Origin: Methanobacterium sp. SMA-27
GTDB lineage: Archaea; Methanobacteriota; Methanobacteria; Methanobacteriales; Methanobacteriaceae
DNA: 64,000 nucleotides
Direction of reading: 5' to 3'
Assembly (NCBI RefSeq): GCF_000744455.1
Contig: NZ_JQLY01000001.1
Coordinates: 372,001-436,000 of the forward strand
Position numbers and translations under genes: made by a program. This document shows, one piece after another, positions 18,283-27,747 of the stretch. The notes under the pieces were generated by a model that saw nothing but the letters and a program-made list of their open reading frames with translations, was not told where the DNA came from and ran no database searches. How positions within the stretch are numbered: the stretch's first letter is position 1; each line of letters begins with the position of its first letter.

Positions 18283-18762
18283 TATTTTCCGGCTTATACT
18301 TAATTCCAATTTTATAGGGCAATTAAAAATTATTAATTATTTTTATTCATCATCTTTTTTTAATAATCCAATATCCAAATAGTATTAGGCTTTTTAGTTC
18401 TAAAAACAGATATTAATCATAATTAATGAAATTTCCTATTAATATTTGAAATATAAGTTAATCCCAAGATAAAATTGGATATAAAACAAATTCAAAACTG
18501 AACTGATATTTAAAGTCCAAATTTATGAAAATGCCCACATATATATCTCTTTACAAATTTTATTTTTATTCAATTCGTTTTTGACTTAATACTTTAGTCC
18601 ATATTTTAAATAAATAAATTTTTATGTGCTTAATCCAATATTACCATTATACTTTGTTACTCTTACTCCAAATTTTTTTTAATTTTTTTATTGAGTAGAA
18701 GTCCAAAAATCAATATATTATTGATTATCACTAATTTGCATAAAGATTGGTGGGGGAAATAA
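18283..18762. other. 480 bp AT-rich spacer
   Basis: Sits between rad50 and the sensor-kinase gene. Very A/T rich, with several T-runs that could end the repair operon. No ORF, RNA gene or repeat is visible. The kinase promoter presumably lies in the last 100 bp; a GGTGGGGG ribosome site precedes the kinase start. Confidence 0.5.
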
Positions 18763-20214
18763 TTGAAAAAATCCAATGTTTATAATCGTAGTTTAATTGA
18801 GGCTAGTTTGGATCCATTAGTAACAATTGGTAGAGAAGGGAAGATTACTGATGTTAATAATGCTACAGAGAAAGTTACAGGTTATTTGAGGCAGGATCTT
18901 ATAGGTACTGATTTTTCTGATTATTTTACTGAACCTGAAAAGGCAAAAAAAGGTTATCTGCAAGTATTTCGTGATGGTTTTGTTAGGGACTATCCTCTAG
19001 AGGTCCATAATAAAGATGGAAATATCATACCTGTACTTTACAATGCATCGGTATACAGGGATGAATCAGGGGATGTTATTGGAGTTTTCGCAGCGGCACG
19101 TGACATCTCCAAACTTAAAAAAGTTCAAGATGAACTCAGATTTGCCAGCCTATATAATCGTAGTTTAATTGAGGCCAGTTTGGATCCATTAGTTACAATT
19201 GGGGCTGAGGGTAATATTACCGATGTTAATAGGGCTACAGAGAAAGTTACAGGTTATTCAAGACATGAACTTATTGGCACAGACTTCTTGGATTATTTCA
19301 CTGAACCTAAAAAGGCAAGGGAAGGATACCAAAAGGTGTTCAAAGAAGGTAGTGTCCGAGATTATGCATTAGAAATCAAACACAAAAATGGACATATCAC
19401 ACCAGTTCTTTATAATGCATCTGTATATAGGGACGATTCTAATAATGTTATTGATGTTTTTGCATCTGCACGTGACATAACTGAACTTAAAGAAGCTGAA
19501 AAAATATTGAAATTAAAATTAGATGAGTTAACTCGTTCAAATGCTGAACTGGAACAGTTTGCTTATGTATCTTCTCATGATCTACAAGAACCTTTGAGAA
19601 TGATAGCGAGTTACTTACAACTTTTAGAACGGAAATATAAAGGTAATCTGGATTCAAAAGCAGATAAATATATACGATTTTCAGTTGATGGTGCAACGTG
19701 TATGCAAAAACTAATAGATGATCTTTTAGAGTTTTCACGCGTAACAACACATGCACAAGAATTTAAACCAACAGATCTTGAATCAATATTCACACAGGTA
19801 CAGTCCAATCTAGAAGTCTCAATTAAAGAGAATAATGCATTGATATCGCACGATCCTTTACCCACCATTATGGCAGATAAAACACAAATAACTCAAGTAT
19901 TTCAAAATTTAATCAGTAATGCATTGAAATTCAGAAGTGAATCTCAACCAGATATTAAAATATCTGTTGAAAAAAGAAAAAATGACTGGTTATTTGGAGT
20001 GAAGGATAATGGAATTGGAATTGACCCTAAACATTCAGACAGAATCTTTGATGTTTTCAAAAGACTTCACAAAAAAAAGGATTACCCTGGTATTGGAATA
20101 GGTCTTTCCATATGTAAAAAGATTATTGAAAGACATGGAGGCCAAATATGGGTAGAATCTGAGCCAGGTAAAGGTTCCATTTTTTATTTTACAGTAAATA
20201 ATTGGGATGATTAA
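18763..20214 (+). CDS. PAS-PAS sensor histidine kinase
   Basis: A 483-residue soluble kinase without membrane segments. Two nearly identical PAS domains lie at about residues 5-120 and 130-245 (each with E-A-S-L-D-P-L-V-T-I-G, a F-T-E-P-xx-A motif and Y-N-A-S-V-Y-R-D). A HisKA domain follows with phosphoacceptor H272 in S-S-H-D-L-Q-E-P-L-R-M-I, then HATPase motifs D-N-G-I-G-I and G-I-G-I-G-L-S. Start is TTG behind GGTGGGGG. The kinase core resembles the cyanobacterial phytochrome-kinase type that pairs with stand-alone receivers, and such a receiver is the next gene. The PAS ligand is unknown. Confidence 0.9.
   Translation: MKKSNVYNRSLIEASLDPLVTIGREGKITDVNNATEKVTGYLRQDLIGTDFSDYFTEPEKAKKGYLQVFRDGFVRDYPLEVHNKDGNIIPVLYNASVYRDESGDVIGVFAAARDISKLKKVQDELRFASLYNRSLIEASLDPLVTIGAEGNITDVNRATEKVTGYSRHELIGTDFLDYFTEPKKAREGYQKVFKEGSVRDYALEIKHKNGHITPVLYNASVYRDDSNNVIDVFASARDITELKEAEKILKLKLDELTRSNAELEQFAYVSSHDLQEPLRMIASYLQLLERKYKGNLDSKADKYIRFSVDGATCMQKLIDDLLEFSRVTTHAQEFKPTDLESIFTQVQSNLEVSIKENNALISHDPLPTIMADKTQITQVFQNLISNALKFRSESQPDIKISVEKRKNDWLFGVKDNGIGIDPKHSDRIFDVFKRLHKKKDYPGIGIGLSICKKIIERHGGQIWVESEPGKGSIFYFTVNNWDD
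18781..19500 (+). repeat. In-frame tandem duplication of a PAS domain (372 bp period)
   Basis: Sequence beginning TATAATCGTAGTTTAATTGA at 18781 recurs at 19153, a period of 372 bp or 124 codons. The first ~60 bp differ at only a few positions, while later parts diverge to about two-thirds protein identity. This indicates a fairly recent internal duplication. Confidence 0.85.
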
Positions 20215-20232
20215 TGAAAGGAGTATGATGAT

Positions 20233-20676
20233 ATGGATACAAACCCGATAGAAATTCTTTTAGTTGAAGATAATGAAGGAGATGTAGGATTAGTTGAAGA
20301 AGTATTTGAAGATGCAAGAATTAGAAATATTATCCATGTTGCAGAAGATGGTGAAGAGGCAATGCAGTTTTTAAATAAAGAAAAAAAATTTGTTAATGCC
20401 CCTACACCCGATTTAATCCTCTTGGATCTAAACTTGCCGGGAAAAGATGGTCGAGAAGTACTTGAAGAAATAAAAACAAACAACAAACTTAAATCGATTC
20501 CAGTCGTTGTTTTAACAACATCAAAGGCAGAGGAAGATATTATCAAATCCTATGATCTTCATGCCAATTCATACATAACTAAACCAGTTGACTTTGACCA
20601 GTTTATAAAAGTAGTTAAATCTATTGAAGACTTTTGGTTGGAAGTTGTTAAACTACCAAATTCTAAAGAATATTAA
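20233..20676 (+). CDS. Single-domain response regulator (Rcp1-like)
   Basis: A 147-residue stand-alone receiver. The acidic pair is E12-D13 (V-E-D-N), the phosphoacceptor is D65 ([11 protein letters not shown]), T95/T96 are in V-L-T-T-S-K, and K117 is in Y-I-T-K-P. It has no output domain, as in Rcp1-type regulators that pair with phytochrome-like kinases. It starts 18 nt after the PAS-PAS kinase with GGAGT upstream and is 11 nt before the hybrid kinase, so the three form an operon and probably one phosphorelay. Confidence 0.92.
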   Translation: MDTNPIEILLVEDNEGDVGLVEEVFEDARIRNIIHVAEDGEEAMQFLNKEKKFVNAPTPDLILLDLNLPGKDGREVLEEIKTNNKLKSIPVVVLTTSKAEEDIIKSYDLHANSYITKPVDFDQFIKVVKSIEDFWLEVVKLPNSKEY

Positions 20677-20687
20677 AGGGTAAATTC

Positions 20688-21830
20688 ATGTATAACTCCA
20701 ATAATAAACCAATTGAAATATTGCTTTTTGAGGATAATCTAGGAGATGCGGGTTTAATAGAGGAAATGTTAGAAGAGTCTGAAGGAGTATACCTTTTAGA
20801 AGTAGTTGAAACTCTTAAAGAAGGTCTGGTTCTTCTAAAAGATCATTTCTTTGATGTTATTCTTTTGGACTTGGGATTACCAGATAGTGATGGAATTGAT
20901 ACATTAATAGATGTTCATAAAATTTCCACAAAAACTCCTATAATCGTATTAACTGGGTTAAACAATGAAGAAATAGGTATATTTGCGGTTAAAATTGGTG
21001 CTCAAGATTACTTAATTAAAAAAGAAATAGATAACAAGCTTTTAAAACGTTCTATAAGGTATTCTATTGAACGTAAAAAAATTGAAAGTGAACTTCAAAA
21101 TTATAAGTCAAATCTTGAAGATAAAGTTAAAGAACGAACAAAAGAACTAGAACAATCTAATAAAGAGTTACAACAGTTTGCATATGTAGCCTCCCATGAT
21201 CTTAGAGAACCTCTGCGTATGATTTCAAGTTTCCTTCAACTACTGGAAAGAAGGTACAATGAACAGTTAGATGCAGATGCTAATGAATTCATAGAATTTG
21301 CTGTTGATGGAGCTAAACGTTTAGATTCAATGATTAAAGATCTTTTAGAGTATTCTAGAGTGGCCAATAAAAAGAGAAAATTTAACGATGTAGATCTTAA
21401 TGAAGTGTTAGAACGGACTAATTTAAATTTAAAATTAGCCATTGACGATAGTAATGCGGAAATAATTGCTAATAAATTACCTACTTTATCCGGTGATGAA
21501 CAATTACTGGTTCAACTGTTCCAAAACCTTATTAGTAATTCCATTAAGTATCGAAGTAAAGAAAATCCTGTAATTCAAATATCAGTTAATAATGAGATGA
21601 ATCAGTTCATATTCTCATTTAAGGATAATGGTATTGGAATCTCTACGAAACATTTGGAACGAATCTTTACTATTTTTCAACGACTCCATACCAGAGAAGA
21701 ATATGAAGGAACAGGAATTGGACTTGCAATTGCACAAAAAATTGTTCAACAGCATGGAGGACAGATATGGGCAGAATCTGAACCTGGAGAAGGTACTATT
21801 ATGCACTTCACAATTCCTTACAATAACTAA
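20688..21830 (+). CDS. Receiver-histidine kinase hybrid
   Basis: A 380-residue protein with an N-terminal receiver (F-E-D-N at 14-17, phosphoacceptor D61 in L-L-D-L-G-L-P), a coiled linker rich in K-E-R-T-K-E-L-E, a HisKA domain with H170 in A-S-H-D-L-R-E-P-L-R-M-I, and HATPase motifs D-N-G-I-G-I and G-T-G-I-G-L. Its kinase half is closely related to that of the PAS-PAS kinase two genes upstream, so the pair look like paralogues. A receiver in front of a kinase suggests it is itself controlled by phosphorylation. No DNA-binding output is present in this operon. Confidence 0.9.
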   Translation: MYNSNNKPIEILLFEDNLGDAGLIEEMLEESEGVYLLEVVETLKEGLVLLKDHFFDVILLDLGLPDSDGIDTLIDVHKISTKTPIIVLTGLNNEEIGIFAVKIGAQDYLIKKEIDNKLLKRSIRYSIERKKIESELQNYKSNLEDKVKERTKELEQSNKELQQFAYVASHDLREPLRMISSFLQLLERRYNEQLDADANEFIEFAVDGAKRLDSMIKDLLEYSRVANKKRKFNDVDLNEVLERTNLNLKLAIDDSNAEIIANKLPTLSGDEQLLVQLFQNLISNSIKYRSKENPVIQISVNNEMNQFIFSFKDNGIGISTKHLERIFTIFQRLHTREEYEGTGIGLAIAQKIVQQHGGQIWAESEPGEGTIMHFTIPYNN

Positions 21831-21887
21831 AATATTCAATTTGATTTACTAAAGGTAAAAATTAATATAAATGAATTCTTGCAATAA

Positions 21888-21897
21888 TTTTTTTTTT
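21888..21897 (+). terminator. T10 tract after kinase operon
   Basis: Ten consecutive Ts about 58 nt past the hybrid kinase stop, a typical archaeal U-tract terminator. Element copy 2 is inserted just downstream. Confidence 0.45.
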
Positions 21898-21912
21898 ATT
21901 CAATAATTTTAT

Positions 21913-22138
21913 CTTAATGTTGGAGAATACCCCCTGTGTGAGGGTGGGGATGAATCCAACCCTATATATAAATAATAGTTTAACAATAATTAATAGTATC
22001 GTATGCGATAACCAAGCATACTACACTTAATCTAATCAGTATCGTAGGAACTACGGAAATTAAAGCTTCTCTGAAAAAAACCACATTAGTGGATTTAATG
22101 AAGGAAGAAGCTCCTTCCGAAAGGGAGGGGTAGTTCAC
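21913..22138 (+). mobile_element. IS200/IS605-like non-autonomous element, copy 2
   Basis: A 226 bp copy, preceded by TTTAT (21908-21912) and ending in GTAGTTCAC. It differs from copy 1 only by scattered substitutions: CCCCC for CCCCA in the left hairpin, a few bases after CCAACC, and GTATCG for GGTACCG. All hairpins are kept. It lies between the convergent ends of the hybrid kinase and MFS genes, so no gene is broken. The bases following the right end, TGTATTTGGATAG, would be the guide if this end is transcribed as an omega-RNA. Confidence 0.7.
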
Positions 22139-22168
22139 TGTATTTGGATAGAACATTATTTAAATGGA

Positions 22169-23548
22169 TTATTTAGTTTTTTGTTTTATTAGAGCTGCAA
22201 AAATACCAATAAAACATAAAACAGTACAGATTAAGAAGACTATATGTATACTATTAAGCAGTGCAGGATACTGTAAAGTTGTGATTTGAACATTTCCAAT
22301 GAATATTGCAAACACCATTAGTGCAAGTCCCATACTGAATGTTTGACCTAAAAGTCGCATTGTACTTACCATGGCAGATGCAACTCCATAAAACTTTCTT
22401 TCAACAGAACCCATAATTGCATTGGTGTTTGGTGATGAGAAAAATCCAAATCCCGTTCCAATAATTATCAGACCAACAGTAATAAATGCTATACTTGTTT
22501 GTGCATTGATAAAAGCAAACAAGAAAAGACCAATAGTTGATAATACCATCCCTAAAGCGGCTAATTTTTGTGGAACGAACTTGTCCGAAAGTCTTCCAGC
22601 TATAGGTGCAAATATTGCCATCATAACTGGCTGTGCAACTAATATTAAACCTGCAGATAATGGATCCAATGCCTTAATGTACTGTAAGTACAGGCTTAAA
22701 AGAAATGTTACTGCAAAGGTTGCACTGTAGTTAATTAGAGCAGCTAGATTTGAAAATGCAAATGTTCTATTCTTAAACAATTTAACATTAAGTACTGGGC
22801 TCTCAAGCTTCAACTCATACATTAAAAATCCAATAAATCCTATAATTCCACCTATAACCAGTATAATTCCTGTTATATGGGGGAGTGTTGAAAATCCGTA
22901 CATAACCATTACAAGCACTATACTATAAAATATAGAACCTTTAATATCGAATTTTTCTCCTTTACATTCTGCCCATTCATCATTTAATTTCCAATAAGTC
23001 AAAATGAGAATCAAAATACCGAGCGGGATCATTGCATAGAATAAACTTCTCCATCCAAAATATTGGGTCATTATCCCTCCTAGAACTGGTCCAAGGGATA
23101 GGGCTATATAAACAGTTGCTATGTTTATTCCTATGGCTTTACCTCTTTCCTGTGGGGGATAGACCGAAGTTATGATTGCAAGACCTGTAACAAATATCAT
23201 AGCTCCACCAATTCCCTGAAGTATCCTGAATATGATCAGAGATTCAGTTGATGGTGCAACCGCAGACAGAAACGAAGCTACGGTGAATATGATTATTCCA
23301 TAGCTGAATATTTTTTTCATGCCATAAATGTCTGATATTCTGCCGAATGGAACGGCAAACATGGCTGCTGCTAATAAAAATGAAGTTGGAACCCAACTTA
23401 ATAGGATTGCACTTGTAGCAAATTCTGACCCTATAGCTGGAAGGGCAATGTTAACTGCTGAACTCATAAATGGTGTTAAAAAGTTGGCTAAAGTTGCCAC
23501 TAACAATGCTGCAATCCTAATTGAACTGGCTGTCTGTGCTTGTTCCAT
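22169..23548 (-). CDS. MFS drug exporter, DHA2 (EmrB/QacA) type
   Basis: A 459-residue membrane protein with about 14 hydrophobic segments. MFS motif A is present as G-R-I-S-D-I-Y-G-M-K-K, the L-Q-G-I-G-G-A motif is present, and the antiporter motif C region is L-G-P-V-L-G-G. These place it in the 14-TM DHA2 drug:H+ antiporter group. The substrate cannot be told. It is a single gene; no regulator is adjacent. Confidence 0.88.
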   Translation of the reverse strand: MEQAQTASSIRIAALLVATLANFLTPFMSSAVNIALPAIGSEFATSAILLSWVPTSFLLAAAMFAVPFGRISDIYGMKKIFSYGIIIFTVASFLSAVAPSTESLIIFRILQGIGGAMIFVTGLAIITSVYPPQERGKAIGINIATVYIALSLGPVLGGIMTQYFGWRSLFYAMIPLGILILILTYWKLNDEWAECKGEKFDIKGSIFYSIVLVMVMYGFSTLPHITGIILVIGGIIGFIGFLMYELKLESPVLNVKLFKNRTFAFSNLAALINYSATFAVTFLLSLYLQYIKALDPLSAGLILVAQPVMMAIFAPIAGRLSDKFVPQKLAALGMVLSTIGLFLFAFINAQTSIAFITVGLIIIGTGFGFFSSPNTNAIMGSVERKFYGVASAMVSTMRLLGQTFSMGLALMVFAIFIGNVQITTLQYPALLNSIHIVFLICTVLCFIGIFAALIKQKTK

Positions 23549-23696
23549 GAATAATTTTCTCCAGCAAAGTGAATTCAGTTACCTCTTTAAATAATCAAAT
23601 ATTAATAACTTTGAATTTTGTCCATTAAATGAATACAAGATTAAAAAAATTCAAAAAAGTAATATAAAAAAAATTTAGAAGTGTTTGATTGAATGA

Positions 23697-25511
23697 TCAA
23701 ACAATATTATGCTTCTGTAGGAGCCTGAGTTCTTCAGTTGAGAGTTTTTTACCCTCTTTGAATTTCTCGTATATGTCCCTTGCAATTTCCTTTTCAGCCA
23801 TGTTTTTCTTTTTACTTTTCTCGCTTTCCATATTCCGTTCTTTGGCTTTGACTTTGTCAAGACCTTTATTTTTCCTTCTAATTTCATTAAGAACAGCTTT
23901 TACCTCTTCATGTTTTGCGGAGGCTGTTTCACGAGTTTCTATGAACTGATTATGTGCAAGATCTGCCTTTGCTCTTACTTCATCAATGTTTTTGAAGTAT
24001 TCAAGCATGCTTTCATGTGTTTCCTGAGCTTTGTCAGAAAATTCAACAACCTTAGCATGATGAGCTTCTGAAACCTCTTTAAGTGCAACTGCTTCGGTCT
24101 GAACCTTTTCATCTTCTTTCATCTCTGAAAGAGTTTTACTTAGATCTTGAACCTTTTTAACTAGTTCGTTCTCTTTTCTCATGTCAAGAACTTTGGTTTC
24201 TATTGTTTTCTCTAGTTTATCAATCTCACCCTGAATTTTAAGTATGTCCCTTCTTCCAGAGGCATATTCCATCTTTTTCAGTTCCTGATTGGTTTCGTCC
24301 CGAAGTTTCTTATACTTACGGACTTCTTGGTTGATCTTGTCACGTTCATCCCTGTATTTGAGAGCTTTGTCCAGATTTTCTTTAATACTGGCGTTTAATT
24401 CGTCTCTTACCTTTTTGAATTCACGTGCATTTTCATTTAAGTCGTCACGTTCTTTTGTAAGCACTTTAAGTCTCTTTTCGAGATCTTTTTTGTTTGAGAG
24501 TAGTTCACCAAAGCTTTTCCCGGCATCAGGATTAGGTTCAGATTTCACTTCAGCTTTTACATCTGGAGATGATTTTTTGGCTGGTGATTCCTTTTTAGAT
24601 GCTTCTGATGGTTCTTTGGTTGTTTTTTCTGTGCTCTCTGCTTCTTCCTCAACAGGTTCTTTGGTTTCTGCTGGTGTTTCTTCCTTTGCAGGTTCTTTGG
24701 TTTCTGCTGGTGTTTCTTCCTTTGCAGGTTCTTTGGTTTCTGCTGGTGTTTCTTCCTTTGCAGGTTCTTCAACTTTTTCTATTGTGGTTTCTTCTTTTTT
24801 AGTTTCTGCTATTGTTTCTTCTGGTGCTGTGTCTTCAGCCTTTTCATCTAGGGTTGTTTCATCTGAGGTTTCGTTTTCTTTTTCTTCTTTATTGAATACT
24901 TCAAGAACTTCTCTTAAATCTCTTTTTTCAACAACAACATCTGCTTTTTCTTTTAAAACTGGTTTTGCATTGAATGCTATTCCTAAACCTGCTTCTTCAA
25001 GCATTGACACATCGTTTGCACCGTCTCCTACTGCTGCAGATTCTTCTGCTTTTATTTTTTCCATTTCCATTATCTCCTTCAGGACTTCTGCCTTTGAGCC
25101 TTTTACTAGTGGGCCGCTGACTTCTCCTGTTAATTTTCCCTCTTTTTCATGGAGAACATTTGAAAATGCGTAATCCAAACCTAGGTCATCTTTCATCCGA
25201 TTGGCGATGATTTCAAAACTACCGGTTATGGTTGCGATTTTATATCCTCTTTTTTTGAGTTCTGCAATAGTTTCTTCTGCCCCTTCCATGAAGGGAATTT
25301 TTGAAACGACATCTTTAATATCTTCAACTGAAGCACCTTTTAATAGTGCAACTCTCTCTTTGAGAGCAGTTTCAAAATCTAGATCGCCTTCCATTGCTTT
25401 TTTAGTTATCTCTGAGATTTCTGCTTCAACGTCCATTAATTTGCCTATTTCATCTATGGCTTCCCCATCAATAAGAACGTTATCAAGATCGAATGCTATG
25501 AGTTTAATCAA
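23697..25511 (-). CDS. serB: SerB-type phosphatase fused to a coiled-coil domain
   Basis: A 604-residue protein with three parts. Residues 1-210 are a HAD phosphatase of the SerB type: D8-L-D10 nucleophile motif, T-G-S motif II, K-G-S-K motif and G-D-G-A-N-D-V-S-M-L motif III. Residues ~215-320 are a low-complexity Glu/Pro/Thr linker with exact 12-residue repeats. Residues ~335-604 are a Lys/Glu-rich coiled coil like archaeal COG1340 proteins. The phosphatase would dephosphorylate phosphoserine in serine synthesis. In most organisms SerB ends after the first part, so the tail must add another function, possibly scaffolding. Start is TTG with GGTGATC upstream; it follows TBP by 34 nt on the same strand. 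Confidence 0.8.
   Translation of the reverse strand: MIKLIAFDLDNVLIDGEAIDEIGKLMDVEAEISEITKKAMEGDLDFETALKERVALLKGASVEDIKDVVSKIPFMEGAEETIAELKKRGYKIATITGSFEIIANRMKDDLGLDYAFSNVLHEKEGKLTGEVSGPLVKGSKAEVLKEIMEMEKIKAEESAAVGDGANDVSMLEEAGLGIAFNAKPVLKEKADVVVEKRDLREVLEVFNKEEKENETSDETTLDEKAEDTAPEETIAETKKEETTIEKVEEPAKEETPAETKEPAKEETPAETKEPAKEETPAETKEPVEEEAESTEKTTKEPSEASKKESPAKKSSPDVKAEVKSEPNPDAGKSFGELLSNKKDLEKRLKVLTKERDDLNENAREFKKVRDELNASIKENLDKALKYRDERDKINQEVRKYKKLRDETNQELKKMEYASGRRDILKIQGEIDKLEKTIETKVLDMRKENELVKKVQDLSKTLSEMKEDEKVQTEAVALKEVSEAHHAKVVEFSDKAQETHESMLEYFKNIDEVRAKADLAHNQFIETRETASAKHEEVKAVLNEIRRKNKGLDKVKAKERNMESEKSKKKNMAEKEIARDIYEKFKEGKKLSTEELRLLQKHNIV
24655..24762 (-). repeat. Three exact 36-bp tandem repeats in the serB linker
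   Basis: Units 24655-24690, 24691-24726 and 24727-24762 are identical, followed by a partial unit. Each encodes P-A-K-E-E-T-P-A-E-T-K-E (register may shift). Identity at the nucleotide level suggests recent slippage or recombination; copy number probably varies between strains. Confidence 0.9.
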
Positions 25512-25545
25512 AAGATCACCGAGTTAAATCGAGTAAAGGTTAAAA

Positions 25546-26091
25546 TTATATCAAATCCAGTTCAGCTAGTCGTTCTTTTGTTTTCTCTACACCGAGTTGA
25601 GCATCTGCATTAGTTTTTGCGCCGGTACAGACTACTTTCCCTGAGCCGAATAAAAGTAAAACAACTTTTGGGTCGTCAAGTCTGTAAACCAATCCTGGGA
25701 ATTGTTCTGGTTCGTATTCAGTGTTTTCAAGATCCAGAGCAACTGATTCCAAGTTTAATGTTTTTCCGAGGTTTGCTGAAGCAACTATATTTTGGACTTT
25801 AATTTCAAATTCATGGGGGATTTCTGTATCAAGAGCTCTCATTTTATCAACAGCTATGTGTATAGCTTTTTTTGAGTCTTCTATTGATTTCGCACCTGTA
25901 CAAACCAGTTTACCTGATCCGAATATGAGTGCTGCTGTTTTTGGTTCCTTTAGTTTGTAAACCAATCCTGGAAATTGTTCTGAGTTATATTCGACTCCTT
26001 CCAGGGCAGGAGCAACTTGTGGAAGGTCTAGCGACTTTCCAAGCGCGGCAGACGCCACGATGTTTTCAACTTTAATTTCTACAGTTGTCAT
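25546..26091 (-). CDS. tbp: TATA-box-binding protein
   Basis: A 181-residue TBP with the expected two direct repeats, each holding V-x-N-I-V-A-S-A, F-P-G-L-V-Y-[KR]-L and G-S-G-K-[LV]-V-C-T-G-A-K (about residues 5-90 and 96-181). It binds TATA elements and recruits TFB and RNA polymerase. The acidic C-terminal tail common in archaeal TBPs is very short here. GGAGG lies 7 nt before the ATG. The long upstream region (659 bp) presumably holds its promoter. Confidence 0.97.
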   Translation of the reverse strand: MTTVEIKVENIVASAALGKSLDLPQVAPALEGVEYNSEQFPGLVYKLKEPKTAALIFGSGKLVCTGAKSIEDSKKAIHIAVDKMRALDTEIPHEFEIKVQNIVASANLGKTLNLESVALDLENTEYEPEQFPGLVYRLDDPKVVLLLFGSGKVVCTGAKTNADAQLGVEKTKERLAELDLI

Positions 26092-26750
26092 TAAATTTCC
26101 TCCAGATGTATTTAATTTATAATCAGAATTTAGTTTAATATTCTATAAATTGTTAATTAATAATTCAACTTATATAAAGATGCTTTTTTTGCCACAATTT
26201 CAGTACTTATATATTGTTTTTCAATACTTTTAAATGAAATTTTTGATCTCAAATAGATTTCTTTAAATTAATATGTGATCTTTCATAGGAAATATAGCCT
26301 CGAGTATAAATTCCAAGAATTTTGGACTGTGAGATTTTTTTGTATATCATTCCCATTATTGTTCATTTGAATAATCATAACTAAGCATATTTATGAAATT
26401 TGATTAAAGTCAGAAATTTTGAATATAATGATCTATTAGTTTTTATTCTTAGAAAATAACAATTAATATTTATTATTAAATTGGTTATTATTAAATTGTT
26501 TGAAAATGAAAGTTATTGTTAATCTGGTAAAAATTACTATATAGAACAAATTGAACATTAAAAAGTTGAATAATATAATGAATAGTAAGAATATAAGTTC
26601 AATAAAGCCTGTAAAGTGCAGAAAAAAAAATTATATGTATATATAAAATAACATTCAAATAAAAAATTAGTATACTAAAATATATTTATTGCAATTTTTA
26701 ACACTATTGCATAAGTTTTAAAGGTTTTTTTGGTTTAATGGTGTGAAATT
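26092..26750. other. 659 bp AT-rich divergent spacer
   Basis: The longest non-coding stretch in the window, between the tbp and 136-residue ORF starts. No ORF, tRNA-like fold or repeat was recognised. Several TATA-like patches occur, e.g. around 26630-26645 and 26675-26690. A small RNA cannot be excluded by eye. Confidence 0.5.
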
Positions 26751-27161
26751 ATGATAGGCCCTAAAAAATACCGTAAACAATTATTAGATTTAGGCATCGA
26801 AGGCATGGAAATTGATGTTTCAACCATTGACAATGCAATGGATACTTTAAATAAATTAAATGAGATTGAAAAGATTCTAAAAAAGATCAGATACAATGTT
26901 CGTACAGATATACGAAGAATCAGACTAGATTATATGGCTAAATTGCAAGAAGTTGATAAATCTGCCAATAAAAAATCTGGACTTTTTGGCCGGAAGAAAT
27001 CAGTTTCTAAAATAGTTCAAGAAAAAAAGATGCTGACAAAGGAGAGAAACCTTACAATTGCTACTTATGATGTTGTTGAAAATACTATAGACGACTATCT
27101 TGATCAGATAGAAAATTCAAGATATTATATAAAGAATTCAATACAGCGAAGGGTGGGTTAA
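26751..27161 (+). CDS. Hypothetical helical protein
   Basis: A 136-residue basic, almost wholly helical protein that I do not recognise. Two likely coiled-coil segments, about residues 25-70 and 85-130, flank a basic loop (G-L-F-G-R-K-K-S-V-S-K). There are no cysteines, membrane segments or catalytic motifs. GGTGTG precedes the ATG. It is followed after ~50 nt by the CYTH gene and may be co-transcribed with it. Confidence 0.6.
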   Translation: MIGPKKYRKQLLDLGIEGMEIDVSTIDNAMDTLNKLNEIEKILKKIRYNVRTDIRRIRLDYMAKLQEVDKSANKKSGLFGRKKSVSKIVQEKKMLTKERNLTIATYDVVENTIDDYLDQIENSRYYIKNSIQRRVG

Positions 27162-27210
27162 ATAAATACTGTTTGTTACAAGATATTATTCCCTTTTGGA
27201 GGTATTAATT

Positions 27211-27747
27211 TTGATAGAAGTAGAAGTCAAGGCAAGTGTTAAGGATTTTATAGATGTTAAAAAGAATTTAATTAAAATCGGTGCTATCAAAATAAAAAAT
27301 GAGCATCAAAGAGATGTTTATTATAATGCTCCACATAAAGACTTCGTTGAAACTGATGAAGCATTGAGAATTAGAGAAATTCCTGAAAATGGAGAAAATA
27401 AGGTTATACTTACATATAAAGGCGCTAAAATGGATGATGTGAGTAAAACTCGTAAAGAAATTGAAGTTGAAGTATTTGATGCTGAAAATATGGGTTTGAT
27501 ACTAGAAAATCTTGATTTTAGAAGTGCTGCAACAGTAAAAAAAGATAGAGATATTTACCATTTGGATGAGTTTATAATTACACTAGACACAGTATACAAA
27601 GTTGGGACATTTATTGAAATCGAAATTGAAGCCCAAGAAAATGAGGATACAAGTATTCCACTTAAGAAAATATTTGAAACATATAAAAAACTAGGCATAG
27701 AAGAGGGATTTGAGAGAAGATCATATCTAGAACTTATGGAACTATAA
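27211..27747 (+). CDS. CYTH-domain protein (CyaB class IV cyclase-like)
   Basis: A 178-residue CYTH protein. The diagnostic E-V-E-V-K opens the protein (residues 3-7). Paired charged strands follow (A-L-R-I-R-E, L-T-Y-K-G-A, T-R-K-E-I-E-V-E-V, F-I-E-I-E-I-E) which line the triphosphate tunnel. Class IV adenylate cyclases and thiamine or inorganic triphosphatases share this fold, and archaeal CyaB-like proteins are of uncertain activity. TTG 27211 is chosen because GGAGG lies 8 nt upstream; an earlier TTG at 27196 overlaps that site. Confidence 0.8.
   Translation: MIEVEVKASVKDFIDVKKNLIKIGAIKIKNEHQRDVYYNAPHKDFVETDEALRIREIPENGENKVILTYKGAKMDDVSKTRKEIEVEVFDAENMGLILENLDFRSAATVKKDRDIYHLDEFIITLDTVYKVGTFIEIEIEAQENEDTSIPLKKIFETYKKLGIEEGFERRSYLELMEL

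Noticed and set aside
24655..24762. CRISPR-like spaced repeats
   Set aside because: The 36-bp units touch each other with no spacers and are in frame in a protein; they are linker repeats.
24289..25173. A 294-residue Ser-rich ORF antisense to serB
   Set aside because: It is the reverse reading of the Glu/Lys-rich linker and phosphatase; composition is a mirror of the real gene and it has no ribosome site.
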